Below, one piece after another: positions 56,343 to 64,000 of a DNA stretch of 64,000 nucleotides. Numbering within the stretch: position 1 is the first letter of the stretch; each line of letters starts with the position of its first letter. A program made the position numbers and the translations under genes. The DNA lies in assembly GCF_037126465.1 (NCBI RefSeq), contig NC_088202.1, positions 88,950,160-89,014,159 on the forward strand, written 5' to 3'. Source of the DNA: Ornithodoros turicata (Eukaryota > Arthropoda > Arachnida > Ixodida > Argasidae). The notes under the pieces are model-generated. The model was not told the origin of the DNA. It searched no databases and was given only the letters and a program-made list of their open reading frames with translations.

Positions 56343-56482
56343 TGTGGCGGCATTGCCAGCGCCATCACATCAAGGCGCGAATAATAAATAGCCTTGCCTC
56401 GCTCGGCCCGAGCTCTCGCTCTGACCTGGCAATTCCACCGCCATGTTGTTGTCTGGTCTCGTTAGTCTTCAGTAGCACTACA
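56343..56482 (+). repeat. Gypsy-2 3' LTR (140 bp)
   Basis: Copy of 52665-52804 without a visible difference; preceded by the polypurine-like tract ggggggaggccc. Confidence 0.93.
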
Positions 56483-56486
56483 CTTC

Positions 56487-56785
56487 TGTGCATTTGAACA
56501 GCGGCAACGTAGTGGCGCACGAGACAACGCATAAGCCACGTTGTTCGTGCTACCGGTCAGGTACTGCACCTGATACCAATAACCTGCAGCGCTGACGCCC
56601 CGCGTGGTAACCTGCCAGACGGTTTCTTCAGCTGCTGCAGCTATGCGAGCGTCTGGTGGTCCGTCTGAATGGTGAAAGTCGTCCCGCCCAGATCAATGTC
56701 AAACTTTTTAAATCCGAACATCACCGCCAAGCACTCCCCAGTAACGGAGTAATTCCCTTCCGCCGGGGTTAGTTAACGACTCACT
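56487..56785 (-). pseudogene. Old gypsy RNase H
   Basis: Minus strand: AEGNYSVTGECLAVMFGFKK, FTIQTDHQTLA followed by a stop, QQLKKPSGRLP, then in the next frame YQVQYLTGSTNNVAYALSRA. These are the ExLA, TDH and NxxAD(Y here)ALSR motifs of gypsy RNase H. It follows gag directly, so protease and RT have been deleted in this copy. The lower end is cut by gypsy-2. Confidence 0.82.
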
Positions 56786-57290
56786 CATTGCTCACTCAAC
56801 GACTGCTCACTAGCCCGGGAGTCGGCCTTACTATAGAGCTCCTGAATCACCCTTACGAACTCTATTAGCCTTTCATGAGCTTGCTGGGTACGACGAACCA
56901 ATTCCTTGCGCACCCGCATCTCGTAATTGGCGGGGGGGGGGGGGGGGAAACTCCTCCAACCGCTGACTGAAGTGTGCCAACGAACTGAAAGGCTTCTGCA
57001 GCCTTCTCCAGCCCGCGGCATCCCCCACCAGTGTACCGGCACTCCCTTCCTTAACACTGTATCATTGGACACTCTGGATGCTGTCTGATAGGTTTCCAGT
57101 TCCAACAGAAAATCTGTGACCGACTTCCCGTAAGAATGTCCCAAGTAGGTAGGGACGGTCATACTCGGATGAAGCTCGGGAAGGGAATCAGGAATGCGAC
57201 CTTGTTTGCACCGTATTCATCTGTTGCGTCATCGCGGCAACAAGGTTTGTCACCTGCAGCAAGACGTTAGTGGTAACCGCCGCCATCGTC
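56785..57290 (-). pseudogene. Old gypsy gag
   Basis: Minus strand. It begins with a hydrophobic helix (MAAVTTNVLLQVTNLVAAM), shifts frame, then reads SVTDFLLELETYQTASRVSN, and after a G14 run on the plus strand (56934-56947) ANYEMRVRKELVRRTQQAHE and RLIEFVRVIQELYSKAD. The length and helices fit a retrotransposon gag. Frame changes occur near 57160 and at the homopolymer. Confidence 0.7.
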
Positions 57291-57500
57291 TGGGGAGGAT
57301 GGGATTGCGAATTTCGGCGATGGCGCCGTTCCCGTTTTGTTCTCCCGCGACTTCGGGGTTCACCCCATTATCGCCTGCCGCTGCTTCGTCACAGTCACCA
57401 GAAAACCGTGTAAGTACCATTTCGCAAGTGATTAACACCCACGAACCCCCAGAATTCTATCAGGGCCCTCAACAAGGCAAGCGCGCTCGGCGTCACCCCT

Positions 57501-57942
57501 GAATGACAAACGAAGGAACAGCCAACACGTTGGACGCGAGATATGGGCTAAAGCCTCCCAGTCGGTCTTTAACCCTTCCGTGGGCGCTCTAATAGTCAAA
57601 GCAGTTCCTTATTGCCGTATTGCGTTATTGCCAAACAAGAATGACTCGGACACAAGAGACGTGACTTACATTGGTTTTATCTTCCACCAAAGCAATTCCA
57701 CACAAAACCACTAGGACCGCCCTTCACAGTCCGATTGTTTCTCCGTCCCGTTGTTTCCCCCCGCGTCCCCTCTCCTCCCAGGGTTCTCCTTTGACCTTGG
57801 GGACTTGCGGTCGCCCAAGGCCAATACGGAGTGTTAGCTCCTAGCTCAAGAACGAGGGGAAACGAAGGGACGAGGGAGGACCCACAAGTTGAAGTTGAAT
57901 TAGGGGTTGTGATGTGATGGGCTCTGAAGTTGAATGGTGGGT
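57501..57942. other. Possible old gypsy LTR
   Basis: This is where the 5' LTR of the minus-strand gypsy should lie. It contains, on the minus strand, an ATAACGCAATACGGCAATAAGG stretch with a polyadenylation-like signal (about 57610-57635) but no second copy to compare, so the limits are unknown. Confidence 0.35.
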
Positions 57943-57944
57943 TA

Positions 57945-58205
57945 CACTCTTAGAGAAAAGGGAGTATGGAAAACTCCCTTGGGGGTGTTCACGCTCGTCA
58001 CACATATGACTCCCTTTGGGGTGTTTACGCTACTCCCATTGTAGCCTGTAGCCTTGTACCTTGTAGGGTGTTTTCTTGACTCCCTTGCTAACGATGTTCC
58101 CTTGACTCCACTTCCCGAGGGGGGTCCCCTCGGCTCCCCTTTCTGAGGGTGTTCCCCTGACACCCTTCCGGCAGGTGTTCCCTTGACTGCCCTATAGGAG
58201 GGATT
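57945..58205 (+). mobile_element. CACTCT terminus with internal tandem repeat
   Basis: TA followed by CACTCTTAGAGAAAAGGGAG, the same terminus as at 5725 and 28556. Inside are five imperfect 26-28 bp units of the type gtgttcccttgactccc (58065-58205). The matching inverted end was not found in the window, so the element is either truncated or is the left end of a larger one that could include the THAP transposase downstream. Confidence 0.6.
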
Positions 58206-58321
58206 CACCTACGTCACTGAAATTATGCATGCTGGGACCGGTCGCCATGTTGTGGTACCATGCTGCGTACTTTCCCAAGGCTTACACTGTGATTTTTACC
58301 CGCTGATTCTTTCCACACAGG

Positions 58322-58544
58322 ATTTTGTGACATTATCGGGTGCAATAGTTGCACTCAGATGAAGAAGCTGAAGGCTAGGAGGAATCAGCCAGACCCTCAC
58401 TTCTTCAAAAAACCGAACTAAACGAGTGAAAAGACACGGGGGTTCTCAGAAAGGCGCTGCCGTGAATGGTTGTCACGCGTAAACAACAAGACCTCGGTCC
58501 AGACTTGGACAAGTACAAGGTTTGTTCACGGCACTTTATCTCAG
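58322..58544 (+). pseudogene. THAP domain exon of a DDE transposase gene
   Basis: Acceptor ttccacacag, then C-D-I-I-G-C-N-S-C with the first THAP cysteines, HFFKKPN, a stop, and after a frame change RRCREWLSRVNN (the conserved tryptophan) and DLDKYKVCSRHFIS (the CxxH pair). Donor gtaagg at 58545. It joins in phase to the next exon at 61963 (G + GA = Gly). THAP domains bind the transposon ends in P-element and Harbinger-type transposases. One stop and one or two frameshifts. Confidence 0.75.
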
Positions 58545-58934
58545 GTAAGGGTAAATCTGAATGAGCATAAAATGAAACAGAGTGATGCCCAAGCGGATGC
58601 TTTGTTGCACCTTCACGCAATTTCGACTTTGGAACACGTCAAATGCAGTTTATACATTGCAGGATTCGAGGTAACTCGTTACAAGTAACTCGTTACTGTA
58701 ACTAAGTTCCTTTTTTTTTCGGTAACTTGTAACTTAACTCGGTACTTTTGCGCCGCGGTAACTTTCAGAGGAACTCGTTCCTTTTTCAGGTAACTTTGCC
58801 AAAGTAACTTATGTTAAGTTCCAAGTTACTTTTAACTCGCTTTTTACTCAGGTCCACATATTTTCTTGCTTTCCTTCCCGTTCTTTCGTGGCATTGCCAT
58901 AAAACGTGATATTCAATCAATGCCAGTATTTTAT

Positions 58935-60672
58935 AGGGCTGTGCGAGTAGCAAAATTTTCGAGTTCGAGTCGAGTTCGAGTAATACCCAATCGCTGTTTC
59001 GAGTATCAAGTCGAGTTCGAGTAGTTGCTGTAGCACCACTTTTTGGCCAACTTCCCCTTAAAAATGTTCTTTTGTGCTACAGTTAACAAAAAATGAAACG
59101 AATGAAGATTATAAGAGCTTTATGAAAACAATGTGCCACCTAAGGACAGCATTGCTAAATGAATATTGCAACCATAAGAGATTTAAAAGTTATGCGTTGG
59201 AAAACTGGTCTTTCTGCAACGTGCGGTTTAACACATTTTTCGGTGGTTTGACAAATATTTTTTTTTGTGTGGCTGACAGTATCACTTCAAAATATGTTGC
59301 TATATAGGAAAATGTAGCCAAATGAATGCCCTATCGAATGATGTAAGTTTCATAAACAAAGCTATCAATGTATTCCTAAAATTGATTTTGGGAGACCAAA
59401 AAATTGGTGTAACAGTAGAAATCTCATGAAGATATGTCTGTATTTTGAACAAAAATATCAATCTATAAGTTCTAAAATATACAAAACGCGGCAATCTTTG
59501 TCAGAAATAATACCTGAAAATATCAACCCTTTGGATTAAGAAGTTAACGAGTTGTGGAAAATAACGTTAACACTGCATGTTGTTAATGTAACTGAGTGAC
59601 AGAGTTCATTGAAGGAGTAAAACGGAAATTAACATAGTAATTTCCGCTGAAAACATTAGTTTCAGGCTCCACTTTCCTGTTGTACCACTTATTGCTATTT
59701 CACCACTCTTCCATTCGTCCCGGTTGGTTTTGAGACAGGAACAACAGCAATAGTGCAAGTTATATAGATGCCCACACATTCAGGACAAAAATCTGATTGT
59801 CTAACACCTTCAGAGTTGTTATTTGCGTTGTAACAAACGAAATCTAATTCAAATATGCTTCGAATGCGAGTATTGCGCATTTGCGAAAGAGGTCTGCCGC
59901 GGGAACGCGACGCCGCAACTAAGATAGAATTTCCACACTGCCTCCTTGGCACAGGGCCAACTTCATAAATCACTACCACAAGGAAAAGATCAAAGTAAAA
60001 ATGGAACTCATTCTGTAGTGTTTATAGTATCTAACAAATGTGACCACTTGTACAAATCTACTTTAGGGACCGAGTAGCGCCGCTCATAAAGCGTCGATCA
60101 CCGGTGATCAACTCTCTATGGGCGCGGTAAGGAAGAGTTCACACCGGAAATTTTCGTAGTCCTACACAAGGCTTCCAGCCCTTTTCGGTTGTGTGCAGAT
60201 GCACTTTCTTCACTCTTGTCAGGCATCTCTGAGTTTTATGAACTAGTAGAACCGAAACAGACTCTCCGGCCGAAGAAACGAAACTACGAAGTGCGCTCCT
60301 CCCATGTCGGATACGCTTCCACGCGCGAGACGCCTCCATGGCCAGCAGTAGCCAGTTGAAGCCGGTTTGCCATTCATAGCCACTACTCAGTCTGTTGCCA
60401 AGTCGAGGTTAGCCGAAGCTAATAGTGAAAAGAAGATGGCGGAATTATGACAGCGATCGCGGCTGCGCCAAATGCGTGTTTCCAAATGGTGGAATGAATC
60501 GTTGTGACAGGTTATATCTTATATGTGATGGATTTTAACGTGGATCTAAATCGAGCTCGAAACGATATCGAGTACTCGGAAGTTGACGAGTCATCATTTG
60601 TCGAGTCGAGTTCGAGTCGAGTATAAGATCGACTCGACTCGAACTCGAAATTTCGAGTACTCGCACAGCCCT
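58935..60672. mobile_element. TIR element with GAGTTCGAGTC-rich ends
   Basis: The left end AGGGCTGTGCGAGTA and the right end TACTCGCACAGCCCT are inverted, followed inward on each side by several copies of cgagttcgagtcgag or its complement. About 1738 bp. The ends resemble hAT-type non-autonomous elements, but no 8-bp duplication was found. ORFs inside (59695-59979 minus, 59074-59307 plus) show no motif. Confidence 0.7.
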
Positions 60673-60985
60673 ATCAGGAAGTAAGAGCCGCTGCCATTGA
60701 AATGAAGCTGAACCATTGTGCGCCCACAGGGAGCAAGATGTAAAGCGTTCGAATAGACCTCTACCAGAGAAAGGTCATCATGACAACTTGGTGGCGGGGT
60801 ACAAGTTGCTTAGACACGCCGTCTTCCGCGAGGGACGTTAAATACGGGGTGTCATGTCATGAGCTTTCATCTCATGTAAAAGAACCCTCAGGTGGGCAAA
60901 AGCAATCCACAGACCGACCGCTGTGGCGTCGCTCATGATCTCAGTTGTCTCGTGACGTAAACACCCAATTATTATTAGTAGTAGT

Positions 60986-61243
60986 AGACAGACTGAAACC
61001 GAAACAAATCGGAAGGAGAGGGCTTGGTTCCACGAACGGGCACTTGTTCGCTGCCTCCCATTGAAAGAAAAGCAGGACCGAGGGTCGCGTCCCTTTAAGG
61101 GACCATATCGTAGTCCCCTCAAGACCGTGGCTTTCGGGCGCGACCTTGTTCACCTCTAGCTTAGAGCGTAGTTCAATTCTACCAAATTTGTGGCGCTGTC
61201 GAACACTATGACGCCATTTGTTTACAAACAGGGATATGTCTAT
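60986..61243 (-). repeat. Dispersed repeat, inverted copy of 21580-21838
   Basis: Reverse complement of the repeat at 21580-21838, with small differences. It sits inside the GTAAC-ended insertion. Confidence 0.75.
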
Positions 61244-61962
61244 TGTTGGACATAAACGAAAACGATGTAAGCGTGTTGCACTCCTCCGCAGGCAACTCAA
61301 GGTGTAACTCAACTGCTCACGCGCGCTGCACCTGCGTAATGCTATTTTGTGTTCGAACTAACTTGGAAGTAACTCGTTCTTTTTGTTAAGTAACTCAGTA
61401 ACTGCGAGTTACATTCCAGGCTGAGGAACTTCGTTATTAACTTATTTACATCTTGCACGCGGTAACTTAACTTGTAACGAGTTCTTTTTGACGGGTAACT
61501 TCTCAATCTATGATACATTGTTGCTCGCAGTTCAGTGCAGTTATTTAGAGCGTTATATTTGCATTGTTAACACACATAGTTGTTTTTCTGTCCCCGCTCT
61601 AAAACTATGGCTTACAAACTGAGGCACAGTCAGGTATTTCTGCATTTTACTGTTGGGGCCCCTTTTTCTGTGTATTGTTGGGGCTGTCTTAGGAGGGCAT
61701 TGTGGATACTGGGAAAATCCCTGGATTCAGTGATTCAAGTTGACCATCACCAACATAATGGTGCCCCATTCTGTATCGTTGAACACTCTGTGCGTGTTGC
61801 TGTAAATGCTCCTTTGTCCCATGTAAAGAATGATCTTCCACAGTTTGCATCTCGAGTAGTTTCAGCATCTCTTGCACGTTTGTACTGACTGTTCTTCCGC
61901 TCCCCTCTTACTACTATCATCTACACACTTCACAATTAAATACGTAACTGGACAATTTGCAG

Positions 61963-62180
61963 GATCTCCGTCACAACTCTTGGACGAATACAACCCTGAT
62001 TGGGCACCTTGCCTGCACTTAGGCTATGACAGCAGAGGTGCTACCACTATTGGAAGCCGCTACAAAAGGCTCAAGCAGCGTCAGTCGGCTGTAGGCACAA
62101 CTGCCACGGATGCAACACCGAGTTCAGTGTCATCAATTCTAGCCTCACCAGGCACTGAAGTCTTTCCACTATATAATTAG
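61963..62180 (+). pseudogene. THAP transposase gene, second recognised exon
   Basis: Acceptor caatttgcag. Frame: PSQLLDEYNPDWAPCLHLGY, then DSRGATTIGSRYKRLKQRQS and a serine/threonine-rich stretch to a stop at 62178. The NPDWAP.L.LG motif is what normally follows the THAP finger in this transposase family. The exon is in phase with the THAP exon 3.4 kb upstream. The true 3' end of the exon is uncertain. Confidence 0.7.
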
Positions 62181-62589
62181 GAATTATCCTATGATATTTA
62201 TGTCATTTCAGTCTAAGTTGATGACATTAACCAACAAATTTCAGAGCCTTTTGATGCTGATGCCCTTTCTGATGACATGCCAAATACGAGTACAAAGGTA
62301 TATGCCCCTGAGCACCTGCATTGTGGTCATTGTATTTCACTAACATTGGACTAAAGTGACCATATTTTCAGGATCCTTGAAGTGACAACCACAGTGTATG
62401 TGTGTGTGTGCTGGGTACAATACTTCTGTAGTTTTGACATCTGCCGATATTTCCAATGTTCACATCCTGTTTGCAGAGACATTGTGTTTTTTCTTGTTTT
62501 TCCTATACAGATATCACAAGGGTGTACGAGACATCCGGAAGATCGTTAATAACTACTGATGGACTACCACCTCATGTTATTTTCTTTTT

Positions 62590-63150
62590 CTTTGCGCAGG
62601 TTGCCAAACTGGATTGGCATGTGCTGACATCAGAAGGATGGAAGAAGAGCTTGTGCACCACAGTGCAGAAACTTGCCAGCTTAGAGACGCTGCAAAGGCA
62701 ACAAAATTCACAGAGGAGGCACTGCAAAGTGACGTACACTGAACTACCGTCATTTCTGGCCCTCATGCAAGTATTCAATATTTTGGAACAACACGTGCAG
62801 CAAACCTGTGCCAACACCTTAACAAGTTTTTAAGAAATCATGGAGTTCCTCAAGCGCCTAAGGCTACGGATTTGTATGCAAGGGCTCTCTTTACGTTCCA
62901 CCGTTCACCAGGGGAAAGCGTCCATTGAGTGCTAATGAAGTTGAGCACACGAAACAGCTGGCAAACGTCCGGATTCATGTTGAAAGAGTGATCGGACTGG
63001 TTAGGAACAAGTACATGATTTTGAAACGTTGTCGACCGGGCATTGAGGGTATTGAGGGCATCTAAGGATGGTAAATCACCAATCGACAAAATTGCTGTCG
63101 TGTGCTATGCTCTGACGAATCTGTGTAACTCAGTGGTGCCTAGAGATTAA
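62590..63150 (+). pseudogene. DDE transposase remnant (Harbinger/THAP type)
   Basis: A coiled-coil-like stretch (ADIRRMEEELVHHSAETCQL) and KVTYTELPSFLALMQVFNIL mark the start of the transposase. The middle, with the first catalytic Asp residues, is missing. At 62868-63061 the end of the nuclease domain is clear: [40 protein letters not shown] (the RIHVER block contains the catalytic Glu), followed after a one-base shift by IDKIAVVCYALTNLCNSVVP and a stop near 63150. The family cuts and pastes DNA transposons. Internal deletion plus frameshifts make it inactive. Confidence 0.78.
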
Positions 63151-64000
63151 TCTGGACATTGTTGCTCGTACTCTCAAATCTTGCTAGCTGGACACACAAT
63201 TTGCGACTGTTTCGCTTGGAAATAATTATGCGGTGATGAATACAACAGGAGCGTACTGAATAAAGCTGTTGAATTCGACATGCCCACGTAAGTCTGAAAC
63301 GCTGCGTCAGCCTTTTGGGCTTGAGGAGAAAGTGAATGTCCAAATTGCACAGTTACTTCCTTTTTTAGACGACATCACCAACGGTTGACCATGTCATCAT
63401 TCGGTAGTGACGGTCACTCAGAACATGTGAAAATAGGGTGGCTGGTCGTAAAATAGTTAGCTGGCAACTAACATTCAGGTTTAACTCTAGAATGGTATGG
63501 ATCGACAATCTTAGCCGGTTCCACATTGAAAACGTGGAATTTGCAATATAGAAAAGAGTGGAAAGTTGAAGTTGAAATTCTGGCGTCAGCACCTTTTTCC
63601 TGAGTGGTTCGAGTGAGTGCTATTCTTATTTTGACGTTAACAGACTTTTCTTGTAATAATATGCTGTCTTGAACTCTATGTGTGATGAAATGGTTTTTAT
63701 GATTTGGCACCAATAAAGTCTGCATTGCCAACATATCGTACGTATTCGCCATTGACTTAATGCATGATGCATAATACACTCACAAACATCTGCTGCAACA
63801 TAAGGCTTTAAGAGGGCATACCAGCTCTTCGTCCCGATGTATTTCCTGTGGAACAGTTTTTATGCTTTTTCTCGGTAACCACCGCGCAGATTTTGACGCG
63901 GGTAGTTTCATCATAAAGAGGAAGACGAGGTGGAGATATTTACACTACTAGATTTCTCATACATGTCGTATGTATTTTACGGCGACGCCACGGATGCGAA
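63151..64000. other. 3' flank, nothing recognised
   Basis: No gene or element end could be identified. ORFs on the minus strand (63365-63592, 63468-63779) have no motif. An AATAAA lies at 63712-63717. Confidence 0.4.

Larger units (their letters stand above)
52665..56482 (+). mobile_element. Ty3/gypsy element 2, young but gag-deleted
   Basis: 3818 bp, plus strand. LTRs identical; 4-bp duplication CTTC (52661-52664, 56483-56486). Order: LTR, vestigial gag, protease, RT, RNase H, integrase, LTR. Identical LTRs imply recent insertion, but most of gag is missing and the RT/connection region has a scrambled patch at about 54393-54430, so the copy was probably mobilised in trans or damaged afterwards. 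Confidence 0.93.
46986..57500 (-). mobile_element. Old Ty3/gypsy element split by three insertions
   Basis: Minus strand, recovered in four pieces: gag (about 57290-56785), RNase H directly behind it (56785-56487; protease and RT deleted), linker plus integrase N-terminus (52660-51948), and integrase core and C-terminus (48392-48294 and 47803-47096). Each gap is filled by a younger element: gypsy at 52665-56482, gypsy at 48393-51947 and a hAT MITE at 47804-48285. At all three sites the codons on the two sides join sensibly. LTRs were not secured; 57597-57940 may be the 5' LTR. Confidence 0.8.
58668..61515. mobile_element. GTAACTCGTTAC-ended insertion in the THAP gene intron
   Basis: The left part (58668-58850) is full of gtaactcgttac, gtaacttgtaac and agttcc motifs in both orientations; the right part (61360-61515) carries the complementary set (taacttaacttgtaacgagtt). 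This looks like a transposon with long, repetitive inverted ends, now holding the nested element at 58935-60672 and the dispersed repeat at 60986-61243. Exact ends and target duplication were not resolved. Confidence 0.5.

Overview
This is eukaryotic DNA with spliceosomal introns and a very dense load of nested transposable elements, with one convincing host gene. The best guess is an arachnid, probably a tick. That guess rests on the style of the tRNA-derived SINEs, the mix of BEL/Pao, Ty3/gypsy, Jockey/CR1-like and THAP/Harbinger/hAT/mariner elements, and a GPI-anchored cholinesterase-like gene. No species can be named from the sequence alone.

Layout. At 1-5.5 kb there is a Harbinger-type MITE built of interleaved inverted repeats, followed by unassigned sequence. 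At 5.5-12.1 kb (minus strand) a 3'-truncated BEL/Pao retrotransposon abuts the gag of a second BEL element, and it is itself split by a TA-flanked DNA transposon of unassigned superfamily with CACTCT ends. At 12.2-16.9 kb (minus) there are two LINE fragments: ORF1 plus endonuclease of one, and the RNase H/C-terminus of another with a Harbinger MITE in its tail. A 280-bp dispersed repeat lies in opposite orientations at about 0.5 kb and 17.9 kb. At 18-27 kb there are decayed THAP, LINE, SWIM-zinc-finger and P2X7-C-like coding remnants. At 27.7-29.1 kb there is a large palindromic TA-type MITE and a tRNA-SINE interrupted by a CACTCT MITE.

The host gene runs 29.56-39.28 kb on the plus strand. 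It has three exons joined by good splice sites in a consistent phase and encodes about 638 aa: a type B carboxylesterase/cholinesterase-like enzyme with Ser-Glu-His triad, three cholinesterase-type disulfides and a proline-rich tail ending in a likely GPI signal. Its 7.1-kb second intron holds a decayed Tc1/mariner-like element with a nested foldback complex.

At 43.5-45.4 kb a hAT element with a perfect 8-bp target duplication carries CCTCA arrays at both ends and contains a smaller hAT MITE. At 47-57.5 kb an old minus-strand gypsy element is interrupted by a hAT MITE (47.8 kb), a plus-strand gypsy with 132-bp LTRs (48.4-51.9 kb) and a second plus-strand gypsy with identical 140-bp LTRs (52.7-56.5 kb). 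At 57.9-63.2 kb there is a CACTCT terminus, then a THAP/DDE transposase gene on the plus strand whose first recognised intron has been invaded by at least two nested repeat-ended elements.

Family assignments come from motif reading only. Boundaries are most secure where target-site duplications or LTR pairs could be read directly.
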